DNA from: Blasia pusilla
Lineage: Eukaryota > Marchantiophyta > Marchantiopsida > Blasiales
Direction of reading: 5' to 3'
DNA length: 64,000 nucleotides
Assembly (NCBI GenBank): GCA_050084515.1
Contig: CM114273.1
Span: 17,050,001-17,114,000, forward strand
This document shows, piece after piece, positions 38,206 through 52,000 of this stretch. Numbering within the stretch: the first letter of the stretch is position 1; every line of letters begins with the position of its first letter. The notes under the pieces were generated by a model, which worked only from the letters and a program-made list of their open reading frames with translations, was not told the origin of the DNA and did not search any database. The translations under genes were made by a program, and so were the position numbers.

Positions 38206-41200
38206 GGTCAAACGCCAGTTCTAACTTCTAAGATACGTACTCCAGCCTCCAGGTACAATTTGAAGTCTATTTATTTATTTCGAGAAGCTTGAGACTTGGG
38301 AGCATCGCCAAGAAAGGGGAGCTGCCCATTGATTAGCTAGAGTCCTTGGCCTCGTGGGGTTGGGAGATTGATTGCTACCAGTGTGGACTGACAAATTAGA
38401 TTGTGGTCGGATGGATATTTGCAAGTAATCGCAGCCCATGTTAGTTGGAAGCTAGCCAGCTAGTCGGCAGAGTGGCGAAAAAAAGCGCGCAAGTTTGTAA
38501 TCGTTGTCCCGGACTGCTACCGCGGGTAACAGGAATGTCCCAAAACTGTCAGTTCTTTACGTCTTAAAATTTAGTCCCTGCCATCAAACAGTTCATATCT
38601 TTACCGAATCCGGGTAGCTCAACGAATCGCACATGAAACCGATGATCAACTCGGGATTGAATTCGAAGGAAGCTTCGAGAACCGGAGGCTGAAGACCCAA
38701 CACCCAATGCACATCCACAAGACCAACACCAAGCCTCGCTTTGGCGCTTTGCACACACCCTCCAAGACTTGGAGACGGGCCGCCAAAACCGTTCATCTGA
38801 AACTGAAAGGCTTTTTCCTGGCGCGATGCGACCCGAAATAAATTTGTCCGTCCTGTCAGCTCAAGAAACCGACTTGGAGAGAGAATCGTCGAATTATCCA
38901 TGACCAATTTTCACGACCTCTTCCCGGACGCTGAATCTCCCTCGCCAACTCTACGTGACTAAGTCGAAGGCACTCTGAGAACAAAACTGTGGACCCTGCT
39001 TCGCGGAGGACGCACATGTTCTGTGTGTCTTCTGGTTAATTAACCGATCAGAAGCCGCAATGAATATATGCCATTCCTGGCGCAACGTATTAAAGCTCCC
39101 ATCGCGTGCATGATCACAAACCAAACGAACGACGATCCAAACTCCACTCGTCCGATTCCGAGACTTGTCTCTCGAAGTTGATCTCGAATCGAAATTTATG
39201 AGTACAAAAATAATAGCGAATTATCTCACATTTTATGACGAAACTCGCTCATGAGTCCCGTGCGACGATGACTTACTTACATCTCCGTATGTATGTAGTA
39301 TGTGCTCAATCCGCATAGGGCTCGCGCTACGTTACGTGGTCCAGAATCCACCGACTAGCTCGCATTAAGTAAACCTCGTCCTGCCAACGAGACTTTTGCT
39401 CGTTACTTCAAAGCATATCAAGTCCTGCCTCCGGAAATGTCCTGTTTGTCTGTGTTTATCTTCCGGTTTTCTAACCCGAGGTGGAGTTAGTTGACTCTGA
39501 TCCCACTACTCTCTTCAGAGTAAGTAAGCAAGCAATCTACACCGAAGCTCCGGATTCCGGATGCCTCGCGGAGCCCTAAGTACGACAGTTCGCCGTCCGT
39601 CCGTCCGTCCGCAGCTCGGCTCTCGAACCTGAAACGAGTAGGGGGATATCTTAATTTTCAGGAGTGAAAGATGGAACGTTTACGACCACATGTGAGAGCT
39701 GAGACTTGTGGGGGGTGGATATGGAGGGCACCTGACGAAAAGTTGGGCGGCGTACGGGAGCTTTTCCGACCTTTCAACTTTGATGGATTTCAACAGACTT
39801 TTTCGGTGGGATGCGGTGGAGTGGAGTGGAGTGGAGTGGGGACACTCGCACAGTGCCGATTTGACCTTGGGCCGGAGCGCGCGATTCCACTGTAGCCATA
39901 GCCGACGTACGCATCGTCTCCCTTCATAGGAGAGCAGTTTCGCGAACTAGGATTTGGACCGTGATGTAGTAGTTTCGTAGACGACGACGAAGGAGGAGGA
40001 GGCTGCAGCTCTACGATCAATGTCAAAATCGAGAGGACACGGTTTAGATTAATGAGCGCGAGTTCAGATACACAAACCAAATGAGAAGTTCGCCGGGATG
40101 AAATGGGATTGACGATGGTAACAGTAGTCGCATGCATCGGGATCGTCGTGCAGCAGCATCGCGTGCGCATCGCAGTCAACCTTCTATTATCGCGCAGCAG
40201 TTGCGGCAGATGAGTGCGAGAAGCGGCACCGCGAGCGAGCGAGTGCAAGTGAGTCAGTGCGTTTGAAGTTTGAACTACTCTACTTTATTTATAACTGCAG
40301 CTTAATGAACGCATGCATCGGCAGCGAGTCAGCGACTGAGGCGACATTTGTTATCTACTTGGCCCGCCCTTTGTCTTTTCCTCTGCAATTATCCCAACTT
40401 TGCGTTTATCCTGTGTTTCCGACGGTTGCCCAACGTGTTCTCGCCATAAAGACCAAACGTATCTACTCCAAGATATCACAGCGCCAGGTTTCGTCATCCT
40501 TACTTGACCTTTCTACCAAAGAGGAATTGCTTCATTTATTTCAAACTTCTCATCGAATTGCTTCTAAGAAATGCTTCTAGTGAAATTTGCACATGATACG
40601 GAAATGAAACGGAATCCTTTCAGAATCAGTGAAATCGTTTCCTCTTTTCCATACTCATAAAGTAGGGTGTGGAAAATTTAAGTTCCTCCAGTTCTAACAC
40701 CATGATACTAGTGAATCCCAAAGGGAGAAAACTTTTTCTTTCTTTCTAAAAGAAGAAAAGGTTATTTAATATTAGAAGAAGAAAACACTACTCATAGGGT
40801 TCCGCATGGGCAGGTGATGTAGTTTTAGTTTATGAAATTTCCTTGCATGCCCGTCTTTATGTTTATATTTTTGGATGAAAAATATTTCTCTTTATTTGAT
40901 TGTTTCCAATTTCAAGGACATTTTATTCTATGCTCATGTATGTTGAATAATGAAAGTATTGAACAGGTTTCAGATATTTTATGCGGAGAAAATACAGAAA
41001 AGTCGGTATGCTCATGAAGATTTTTCTTTATAACATTTCCAAACTTCCTCTTCCTCTTTAGACTTTCTTCTTATAAAGTCCTCCATCCCTACCTTTCCAA
41101 TTTTTTTCCAAAATAAAATGTTTTCAACTGTCCACCTTTAATTATTTTTTAATATCTGTGTAAAATTTTATACGATGATGAAAACCGTGATTCTTTTTTC

Positions 41201-42590
41201 CTTGTAAAACTCTTGTTTCTTTGAATTGAATATTTTTTTCCATTTCCTTATTTCAAAAAAATATACATACATCCTCGTAATTTCAACCTACTCCAATCCC
41301 CAATCTCATTATTTTTAAGGAGGAGATGCCCTCTCTTTTCTAGCTTAGAACCCATCCTAATAGCTACTAGTTAGCAGCTAGGACCCCTTAGGTTGAGGGA
41401 CCTTCCTAGTTCCTCATTTCTCGACACGGATAATCTTTGGAGACTTGGGACATACTTTCCAAGTCCAGGCACCTAAAACAACGTTCGGATGCCCCACGGT
41501 CCCAACTATCCAATTGCCCTGGCATGAGTCCCTAATCGAGTCCCAACAAATGAGTCACAGGTTGCAATCCAAGAGTGACCTCCGAGATCCATCCCCTTGG
41601 ACTTGGCTAGGGGTTTGCACCCCAACGCCAACCTCCCCGTCCATTCCGTGCCCTTGATTCGCCTCATCGTATACCAATGTGGAGTTCACGTCCCAAGCAC
41701 CCTTGGAGACCCCTTCACCCTTACTAGTACTTTTGGGGTTCTCCGCCCTCCCCCTATCTTTGGGAAAAGACTCTCTAGCTCCTTTTGGCCCTCAACCCAA
41801 CTTCCCATACAATCATTTTTGGACAGTTTCTCAATCTCGGCTTATGTGTTTGCTAAGATCTTTGGTGCGTCGGAACTGGTTTTCCATAAGCTTTCTAACG
41901 CCACCTTATTTTTTCAAAATTCATATTGGGACTAAAATTTATGGTCCAAAATATAGTCAAACCCCCAAATCCTAGTTTAGTTCCAAGTCTGCTTATCAAC
42001 ATGACTCACCTCCCTCTCAAGTCTCAATTCACATTTAGTCTAGGTTTCTTAGTCGTGACCACAAATGCATGAAATGCTCATTCTTGTTCGCATCTCATCT
42101 CTTTTGTCCCCTTCAAGAGACCTCTCCAATGCGCAACTAGAATTCCAATGTTCTGATGTTCCACCTTGGTGCATATTTTGTTATGAGGGTCACGACGTCT
42201 TGCACAATGTTGGGGGATGTCATCATGTCACTGAAGGAAAAGTCGAGAACAAGGTACGTCCAACCTAAGGGGTATTTTTTATTGCCACCCGAAAAAAATT
42301 GGGCAAAAAGTCGAAATTAAGTAAGGTAGGGTCAAATCCATTTTTTTAAGTCAACATAAGCAAGGTAGGGCGAGAATCTTTTAAAAAGTCAATTTTTGAG
42401 TTCAAAATTTAAAGGGTCGTAGAAAGTCTCCATTGCCACATGTCCATGTATCATTGGTTGATATAATATAATGCCAAATATAATACCATATAATCATATC
42501 TTATCTTATGTAAAATATTATAACATAATATGGTAAAATGGATAATATGTAAATAAAAAAAGATAGTATTTGAATATCTCCATAACTCTA

Positions 42591-45260
42591 AGGGTTCCAA
42601 TTTGCAGAGTTGGGTTCCATAAGACTACTAAAAATCATGGGCCACATTTGTGGCTTTTCATTTTTAATTCAACTTGTAGGTGGGCATTTGGAGTTTTTTT
42701 TTTTTCCTTGGGCTTGTGACGTTTGGATCCATGATGTGGAAAAGTTTCAAGATTTATGCAATTATGAATGAAGTGAAGGGAAAGGAATAGGACAACATTG
42801 AAAAAGAAGAAGAGTTACTCTAGGAGTTACTTTGTCGATTCCCTTCGTGTTGTTGGTTATTTTGCCCAAACATTGGGACAATATATTTTTCCACCTTTGG
42901 ATTCAGTTGATATATTTTCTACTTGTCCATGATGATCTTCCCTTGGGTGTGAACAATTCAGATTTGGAGAGTTGGGCTCCACAAGACTACTAAAAATGAT
43001 GGGCCAAATTAGCGGTTTTTCATTTTTAATTCAACTTGTAGGTGGGCATTTGGAGTGTTTTTTTTTTTCCTTGGGCTTATGAGGTTGGGATCCATGACCT
43101 TAAAAAGGTTCAGGATTTATGCAATTATGAATGAAGTGAAGGGAAAGGAAGAGGACAAGATTGAAGAAGAAGAAGAGTTACTTTGTCGATTCCCTTCTTG
43201 TTGTTGGTTATTTTTCCCTAATATTGGGACAACATATTTTTCCATTATTGGATTCAATTGATATATTCCCTATTTTTCCATGATGATCTTCCCTTGAGTT
43301 TGAACGGTTCAGATTTGGAGAGTTGGGCTCCACAAGACTACTAAAAATGATGGGCCACATGAACGGTTTTTCATTTTTAATTCAACTAGTAGGTGGGCAT
43401 TTGGAGTGTTATTTTTTTCATTGGGCTTATGAGGTTGGGATCCATGACCTAAAAAAATATCATGACTTATGCACTTATGAATGAAGCGAAGGTAAAGGAA
43501 GAGGACAAGATTGAAGAAGAACAAGAAGAGTTACTTTGTCGGTTCCCTTCTTGTTGTTGATTATTTTTCCCTAATATTGGGACAACATATTTTTCCACCT
43601 TTGGATTCAGTTGATATATTCTCTACTTTTCCCAAGATGATCTTCCCTTAGGTTTGAACGGTTCAGATTTGGAGAGTTGAGTTCCACAAGACTACTAAAA
43701 ATGATGGACCACATTAGCGGTTTTTCAGTTTTAATTCAACTTGTAGATGGGCATTTAGTGTTTTTTTTTTCCTTGGGCTTATGAGGCTCGGATCCATGAC
43801 CTTGAAAAGGTTCAGGATTTATGCACTTATGAATGAAGTGAATTAAAAAGAAGAGGACAAGATTGACGAAGAACAAGAAGAGTTACTTTGTTGACTCCCT
43901 TCTTGTTGTTGGTTATTTTTCCCTAATATTGGGACAACATATTTCTCCACCTTTGGATTCAGTTGATATATTCTCTACTTGTCCACGATGATCTTCCCTT
44001 GGGTATGAACGGTTCAGATTTTGAGAGTTGAGTTCCACAAGACTACTATAAATGATGGGCCACATTAGCAGTTTTTCATTTTTAAGTCAACTTGTAGGTG
44101 GGCATTTGGAGTGTTATTTTTGTCGATTCCCTTCTTGTTGTTGGTTAGTTTTTCCCCAATATTGGAACAACATATTTTTTCCACTTTGGATTCAATTGAT
44201 ATATTCTCTACTTGTCTATGATGATCTTCCCTTGGTTTTGAATGGTTCAGATTTGGAGAGTTGGGCTCCACAAGACAACTAAAAATAATGGGCCACATTA
44301 ACGGTTTTTCATTTTTAATTCAACTAGTAGGTGGGCATTTGGAGTGTTATTTTTTTCCTTGGGCTTATGAGGTTGGGATCCGTGACCGAAGAAAATATCA
44401 GGACTTATACACTTATGAATGAAGTGAAGAGAAAGGAAGAAGACAACATTGAAGAAGAACAAAAGAGTTCCTTTGTCGACTCCCTTATTGTTGTTGGTTA
44501 TTTTTCCCTAATATTGCAACAACATATTTTTCCACCTTTGGATTCAGTTGATATATTCTCTACTTGTCCAAGATGATCTTCCCTTGGGTGTGAACGGTTC
44601 AGATTTTGAGAGTTGAGTTCCACAAGACTACTAAAAATGATGGACCACATTAGCGGTTTTCCAATTTTAATTCAACTTGGAGATGGGCATTTAGTGTTTT
44701 TTTTTTTCTTGGGTTTATGAGGCTGGGATCCATGACCTTGAAAAGGTTCAGGATTGATGCACTTATGAATGAAGTGAAGGGAAAGGAAGGGGACAAGATT
44801 GAAGAACAAGAAGAAGAGTTAGTTTGTCGACTCCCTTCTTGTTGTTGGTTATTTTTCCCTAATATTGCGACAACATATTTTTCCACCTTTGGATTCAGTT
44901 GATATATTCTCTACTTGTCCTTGAAGACCTTCCCTTGGGTATGAACGATTCAGATTTGGATTGTTGGTCTCCACAAGACTACTATAAATGATGGGCCATA
45001 TTAGCGGTTTCATTTTTAAGTCAACTTGTAGGTTGGGCATTTGGAGTGTTTTTTTTTTCCTTGGGCTTATGAGGCTGGGATCCATGACCTTTAAAATTTT
45101 CACGATTCATCAACTTATGAATGAAATGAAGGGAAAGGAAGAGAACAAGATTGAAGAAGAAGAGTTACTTTGTCGATTCCTTTCTTATTGTTGGTTATTT
45201 TTCCCTAATATTGGGACAACACAATTTTCCACCTTTGGATTCAGTTGATATTTCTCTACT
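42591..45260 (+). repeat. Tandem array, unit about 352 bp, eight copies (one shortened)
   Basis: The landmark GAGTTGGG(c/t)TCCA(c/t)AAGACTA recurs at 42607, 42969, 43320, 43674, 44025, 44258 and 44610, and in altered form near 44959. Spacings are 362, 351, 354, 351, 233, 352 and 349 bp; the 233-bp unit is internally deleted. Each full unit also has TTTTTAATTCAACTTGTAGG, GAAGTGAAGGGAAAGGAAGA, TCCCTTCTTGTTGTTGGTTA and TTGGATTCAGTTGATATATT. Several units share a plus-strand open frame of about 60-85 codons with MNEVKGKEEDKIEEEEE and CCWLFFPNI. The other strand is not open in a consistent way. The last unit runs directly into the ORF block at 45.3 kb. Confidence 0.95.
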
Positions 45261-46460
45261 TGTTTCTTAAATTTGAAGAGTATGTGGGATAAGTATGGTA
45301 GGCAGATTGTAGGACCTCTGATTTGGTCATGCAAATGATGGGGATGGACGTAGAAGAAAGCTTATGAGGGCTTCATATTGGAGTAAGGATGGTCCTCGGT
45401 TTGGTATTAGTTGGCCATGATGGAATTTATTTGCGTCAATTATTCCATCAAGAGATATGCATGGATTCGGGGATCACGACCCTCCCCATTGTGGGAAGAA
45501 ACTTGTGAATCCTCTTGATAGGTGTACAGAATCTATGGCGTTAGGGGCTCACCATGCCACTTTGGAGCACTTTAAGAGGTGTAAATGACCTTTACTCTTG
45601 GGATGACCATGGTTTGACAATGGATGATATGGATAGGCATGATAGGAAAATTTGGGTATGTGCCCAAAGGCTTTGTAGTAGAAAAGTACAAGAGTGTTTA
45701 AGGAAGATATTAGAGAGAAAAGATGAATTATACGAACGTGTTTTAGGAACTCTATTGTACTTAGAAATATGTGGAGATTATGTTGAATTTTTTTTCTCTC
45801 CTACTCTCAATTTATTTGAGAGCGTGAAGACACTCAAGAAGGCATCTAAAGTATCCTTCTTCTTTAGATTATGGAGGTTATGGTTGAAAGCAGGTCCTCA
45901 TGACTTAGCAAGAAATAACGTGGTTTTTTAAGAGAAAAACATAAATATGCCTCCAATACCATATCATTATTTTGAATGACTATGTAATCTCCCAAGTCTC
46001 CCAAGTTTAATAAGATTACATAGTCATTCAAAGTGATGATATGGTACTGGAGGCATTGATAGAAGGTTTAACTGAAGCCAAGTATGTATGCATTGAATTA
46101 AGTATGCACCCGCATAACACTGGATCAACAAGCTCAAGAAAGTATGTCAATAAATGGGGAAGATCAAGAGAACTTTTGACTTGGAGAAAAAAGACAGCAC
46201 TAATAGTAAGGAGGGATTTTCATGTAGAGTAGTTTTCAATTGGTTAAAGCCAATAGGTCCAACTCAAGATTTGAAATACTCATATGATACAAATGATTTA
46301 GTTAAAATAAATGTAGAGTCAATTTTATGTTTAGTGAACTAAGATAGTTTTCAGAGGATTTCAGAGGAACTAAGATAGTTTTGCATCTAGACTAGTAGAC
46401 CCTCGTGATAAGATGGTGATTGATGATCACATGAGACGCCTACAAGCTAAGGGATAAGCA
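45261..46460 (+). pseudogene. Unassigned, frame-broken ORF block, probably transposon-derived
   Basis: The plus strand reads as protein across several frames: RRRKLMRASYWSKDGPRFGI and HGFGDHDPPHCGKKLVNPLD near 45340-45520, and an open stretch at 45554-45931 with RKIWVCAQRLCSRKVQECL, YLEICGDYVEFFFSPTLNLF and KASKVSFFFRLWRLWL. EGLTEAKYVCIELSMHP follows at 46065-46115. The frames change and a 108-bp foldback lies between the last two parts. It recalls uncharacterised mobile-element proteins with the same order, but from memory I cannot name the family. Some internal sequence seems to be missing at the foldback. It may be the body belonging to the adjacent 352-bp array. Confidence 0.5.
45948..46055. 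repeat. Foldback: 43-nt inverted repeat with 22-nt loop
   Basis: Left arm 45948-45990 pairs with right arm 46013-46055 with only about three mismatches. The loop contains a doubled CTCCCAAG. It sits inside the broken ORF block. Confidence 0.9.
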
Positions 46461-47624
46461 ATAAAATTATATGCAATCATATATGTTTCTTGTATATCTT
46501 GGTGCAAATTACTATCTTCAATGACAATTTGCAGTTGAAAATAAATCTTCAGTTGAAATACTATCAACTTAGTGAAGGTAGGGTTTAATTAGGAAAATGT
46601 TGATTTAAGGGTATTTTTTACTAGCTAAATTTATATTACGCCAACTTAATAAAATTCAAACAAAAAGTTTTAAATGATGTTGAAAGAAGAGTTAGCCGCA
46701 CGTGGATCTAGAAGTACATGAAATCTGACATCCCGGAGGCACAATGCACGTCTAATTACACATATATACTATATACACATCCGGATTCATAAAAGTAATT
46801 TTTTTAAATGATTTGATATGATAGAAATACATATCAAGTATCATAAATTACTAGGTTCAAAAGAGAAATATTGAACTCTCAAGGTTTCACCGTTCCATTC
46901 CCTCTTTAAATAATAATATAAATTAGCTCGCATATAAATGATCATGAAATTCAAGTATTCTTTTAATTATACAAGCAATTTCCCCATGCCATAGCAAATT
47001 AGATTTAAAATTTTGGTAGGAAGGGCCCACTATAAAGTTACTAGCCCTAGTACACCATGTTGTATCGTGCTAGTAACAAAGGGATGGATGGGACACTTTT
47101 CATTATAGATTTGTGAGATGCACGTCAAAACATTAGATCATATACGTAAATTTTTTGAATGGCCTTCTCAAAACGAATTATTCTATTTGGGTGAGGAGCG
47201 CCCTCCACCACCCAAATAGACCCAATTAAATGGCATGCGCACACAAACATGAATAAGTGACCATGAACAATTAACGAGTCACTCAACCTGAAAAACTAAA
47301 ATAGATTATCATGAACGTCAAACCCCGACACTCCTCTTGTCTGACCATTCATGACAAAGATTAATCAAAATTGGATTTTGGATTATTAGAAATCTCTTTA
47401 GAATCACATTTCTATTGTCACTTGTATTCTTTTCATTAATGTGAAATGCAACTAATTCATATCTTCATTTAATAAGAATGTCCAAGATGATAAATGGTAG
47501 CATAAACTTATTAAGACTTGTATTAAATTTCAAGATTTCACTTCTTCCTATTCCCTCGTCGGATTATGACCCTTTATTCCTCGCATCTTGAACTTTTTTT
47601 TCGAGATTTTTCTCTCTCCTTAAA

Positions 47625-47935
47625 GTTGCATTCAAAACAGGACTTAGCTTAGCCATTACTTGCTACTCAACTGGACCTAGCTATTCATTCTAAGGATGCA
47701 TGCTTTAAAGATATATTCCAAAGAGGACTTAGCTTAGCCAGTACTTACTCAACTGGAGCTAGCTATACATTCCGAGGATACATGTATTAAAGATATATTC
47801 CAAGGAGGACGTAGCTTAGCAAGTACTTACTCAACCGGACTTGGCTATTGATTCTAAGGATACTCGCCGAAAAAAACTTAGCTCAGCGTGTACCACTAGT
47901 CCAACTCGACTTAGGTACTCAACGTACTCTAATCA
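47625..47935. repeat. Tandem repeat, unit about 84 bp, four decaying copies
   Basis: GGACTTAGCTTAGC-type segments recur at about 47640, 47725, 47807 and 47873, each followed by TACTCAACTGGAC/GCTAGCTAT and, in the first three, by TTCTAAGGAT-type and AAAGATATATTCCAA segments. Confidence 0.88.
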
Positions 47936-48975
47936 AGTGTCCTAATTACTAAAGAATTAAAAAATCGGAAATGTAAGAAATTTGTAGAAAAACGGAAACG
48001 GGCAGTCGAGATTCGAGAAAAGAGGAATTAAGGAAGTCTCAGAACCGGCACGATCAAACCCGAAAGGACGCTTCTTTCCCACAGAATTAGGGCGTTTCTA
48101 TAAACTTCCAACAGTCCCACGCTGCATGACCGGTGGGCTGCCCGATCGCCGCCACGCGAAAAATGATTTGTCCCAGGCCGCGTATTTGAACACAGCGTAT
48201 GCCATGTTCCCCGGGGCTGTCCGTGGCTTGAACAGCCTCTCGCAGTTCCGAGTCTCAAGAGAAGGAACCTCTCTTCTTTGGACCTACTAGCCGGGAGAAC
48301 TCCGAATCGAGTTCGGAGATCGGAAGGGAGAATACTGGAGAATACGACCTAAGAAGGATATTGGCCCACAAAGACACGTGTCATCAGAGGTGTGGCATCC
48401 CTATAAGGGTACTCTCCGGATTGCCATCGCTGGTCTTCGTTCGCTCGAAAGATGTCACATCCCGAGAGAGAGAGAAAGAGAAAGAAAAAGAACCTTTCGC
48501 AAGAAGAATTGCAACGCGTCCGTTCGGGATCCACCGATGTGGAAGAGTGTCCGGATGTCGAGAGTCGGAAGGTTTGATCGATGTACAAGCTAGAAGCTAG
48601 AGAGCTAATGCAGTAGCTATTTGTTGGTGAAACTGTACACACATACACACAATCAATCATCTGATTCATCTCGTAAGCATGTTCAACGTTTGGTAGTTGT
48701 TGTAAATCTCCCGTTGACGTTCCAGACCGCAGGCGTAGGAGTCAGAGTCTCAGAGATCGAGTCAGAGATCCTCGCAGTCGCACGGACATCAAGAGGTTAA
48801 ATTAAAAGAGATCTCAAGCGACCGTTTGGGCCTTGGATCCTGTTTGCCGATGGAGGTTCTGTGCAGCGTCTAGTAGTCTACTCGTGGATTTCACTGTTTC
48901 GACAGGAAGCTCGCGCAAAAGGACAAAGAAAGGATCCTTTTCCTGCTCTCATGTTAGGGGGGGGAATGCCCCCTT

Positions 48976-49028
48976 CTTCCTTTTCTGGTCGTGTTGTGGC
49001 CTTCCTTTTCTGGTCGTGTTGTGGCCTT
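48976..49028. repeat. Two-copy 25-bp tandem duplication
   Basis: The unit starting CTTCCTTTTCTGGTCGTGTT is present twice in a row with no visible difference. Confidence 0.9.
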
Positions 49029-52000
49029 CAGGTTTTGACTCTTTGAGTCCCCCTCTTTTGTACTTCCGATGGGTTTTCCATCACTCGTTTTTATCGAAGT
49101 GCATCTTTGTTCTCATAGTGTATTGAGAGTAATGGCGAGATCACGCTTTCTCCCGGGGAGAAAAGGCAGCGAGGAGAGCCACGAGGTGGTTTCGTCGGCG
49201 GCTTCATCCTCAGCGGAGCAGACAATTTTGAGTTCACGCGCGGTCTCTTTCCACTAAAGGGGGGGACAAGTTCAAAAATATAATCCCCTTTCCTTTCCGA
49301 ACTTCCAAAGGTGTCCAGACTGTCCAGAGGACCAGAGTTACTCAGGAGCTGCAGTCACATCGTACATGTAGGACGGAGTTGACAAGCTATCTCCATCTTT
49401 AAAGAGCGCTGCCACCTTTTCAACAGCCCGTCGGCTTCTAGATCCTCCAGCCGTGGACTCAACCATCCATCTGAAGCGAGTGAAGTCTTCGACTGTTAGG
49501 CTGCTACATGGGGGTGGCTGGGGCTCGAGCCATCCTTCGATGGCTCGTGTGGGGGAATAAGCCGCGCAACAGCAGCTTCCAAATGTAAGTCACCAGGAAC
49601 GCGACCTACCTTCGATCTTGGTGCTGGAATCTCATGGCTCGATTTGAAGGACTGAAGCTGAGTGAGTAGCGATGGATCCGGAGCAGATCTGGACATCAAG
49701 GTGATGATTCTGGTCGCGCCGTCCGTCCTTGGCGACACTCGGAATAGGAACTTCGGACATGCATGATCGAGCGAGCAGCGGTTCCGCCGTTCGTGCAGCC
49801 GCGTTTCACGTCGCCTTTCTACCGATAACATTCCCACCGCTAATGTACCGGACATTCTTCCATGGCTCATTTGGACGCCAGCATTATAGCGGGATGAACA
49901 TTTGTGGCGTCCTCACTGGAATGTGTGGAGGGAAATTTCATGCCAGACCATAAAAGAGAGGATGCGGATTCCAGCAGAAAAATCGAATCACTGGCTGCGC
50001 TCCAACATGCACAACTCCCAAGTGCCAAGAGTATGACGAAGCCTTCAAATGAGGTTTAATGATTCAGTTGGCCGTAGCTTTCTTATGATTGCTTGAAAGG
50101 ACGGTACCCCATGAACATCTGCGGTGAAGAGCAAAGACAGGTGAGCAGCTCTGCGTAACGACATGTAGTCTCTACGACCATGCATGGTGACACCTGAGGA
50201 CAACAACAAACACGGAAAACATGGGGCAAGAACTCACGGCCTCCCGTGTCTGAGTGTAGTACACAACTCACAGTGACGTGAAGATGGCTAATAATGTGAG
50301 GCTGGCAAACTTCAAAAATGAAAGCCCGCCACGCCTGACACCACCCGGAAGGTTACTTTCCTCGATGCTGCACAAGAAGTTTTCTGGTGATCGAAGTATT
50401 ACGGGTGACGGTCCCTCACAATGATGCAGTCGGTGACACACTCGAACATCTCTGCTCGCGCGCTCGCTTGCATGCTTTGCTTGCTTGCTATACGGCGTCG
50501 TCCAAAACCTCCTCAACTGACACAGGCAGTCCGCTTCAATACTCATGCACTTGCGACATCTTCCCGCAACGATGCTCGGAAAGCTTTCGATGACTAATCC
50601 CTACCGTGTGCGAGTCTGTTAGATGTGGCGGTGAAAGAAATTTGGACCATTTCGTGGCCGAAGCAAACGAGGACTACGAGGTTACTAGACCAGATTCAGA
50701 CGGGATTCTAGCCTCCTCGTTTGAAAGTTAAGATGCTGGAACGATTACGGAAGCTGTCTGATTCTGCGCTTTAATCTCCGAACGATGTGGAGGGGACGCG
50801 GATCTCGATAGGCGGGGGATCGGGCAGCCAATGAAGATTTTCCTCCCCCGCGTCTTGAAAGCCCTGAGACTCCGCCGCGGAGAACTTTCTCCTACCCTTA
50901 ATATATCTACCGATCTCCTTGTATCGTACCGTACTCCTGTGGGCCTCACCGGCTTTTCTTTCTTTAGTTTTGAATTTATTCCTTTCTATTTATTTCCCTT
51001 TTTCTTTTCTGAATTTCTTTATTTTACATCTTGACTTCTCTCTGAATTCTTCACAGTTTAATTTCTCTTTTCTTATTTTCTATTAATTATCACATTTTAC
51101 TCACAAATTCCCAAAAAGATGCAATATAAAAAAGCGATATATTTACATAAATAGAATTGCCCATAGATATTGTCATTTCCTAGTCTCGCTCCCTACGTAA
51201 TCGCCACGTCATTTGCTTCTCGCCGCTTTTCAGTTCGCACGTCGACGAGGAGAGCGTCAAGACCGCGGCCTCGTCCTAGTCTGGAGGAATCTCCCATCCC
51301 TTACAGAGATCGACACAGCAAGAAGGCCTGATAAACAGCGACCGGACCCAAGCCACGTCAGAGGTCCAAAGGGATGGATTCAGTAGCTGTTGGACCAAAG
51401 CTGCGTCATAGACCTGAAGGGATGGATTGTATCCGAAAGGATGGACACGGTCACAGCAGGACATGAAGTTATCCTCCTCTTTTTGAGTGCTCTTCATGTG
51501 CACGCATAGTTTGGAAGACCGCGGGCTTCGTAGTAGTTCAACAAATCGCCAGTTATTCTACTTGTTGCTACTGTCGTGAGGATGTCGAGATTAAAGTAGC
51601 TAAAATACTTTCACTGTAGCGAGTGGATGGAAGCTATCCATGTCGCTGTGAGTCGTACGCACATCGTTCCGTTCAAATACCATGCATATGTAAAAGTAGT
51701 GGACCCAACTATTAAACCGAAGTTTAAGGAAGCAAAGAGGTTATTCCCATGTTCACTATTATGTTCTCACGTGATTTCAAAAGAAGAAACGGAATCAATA
51801 TTCCACGGGCGTTCTCAGCACACACTCGAGAGTTAGGGGGGCTGTACACCGGCCACTCGAACATCCATCCATGGGCATTCTTGATGTCGTTGACGGGGAC
51901 AAAAGCCGAGAACCCGGGATTCGTGCCCGATGGTCATCAAATCGAATCTCATGTTTGAGGATTCATGGAACCCCATTTTGCAATCAGTTGAAATCCTTAG

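Larger units (their letters stand above)
36201..42590. other. Intergenic stretch without recognised genes
   Basis: Nothing in either strand can be assigned to a family. Small repeats include a hairpin at 36746-36779, a CTACT run at 38177-38205, CGTC units at 39593-39611 and GGAGT units at about 39816-39840. From 40.6 kb on the sequence becomes AT-rich and looks like decayed transposon DNA. Confidence 0.45.

Noticed and set aside
42591-45260. CRISPR array
   Set aside because: The units are about 352 bp and contiguous, with no short repeat-spacer pattern, and the genome is a plant's.
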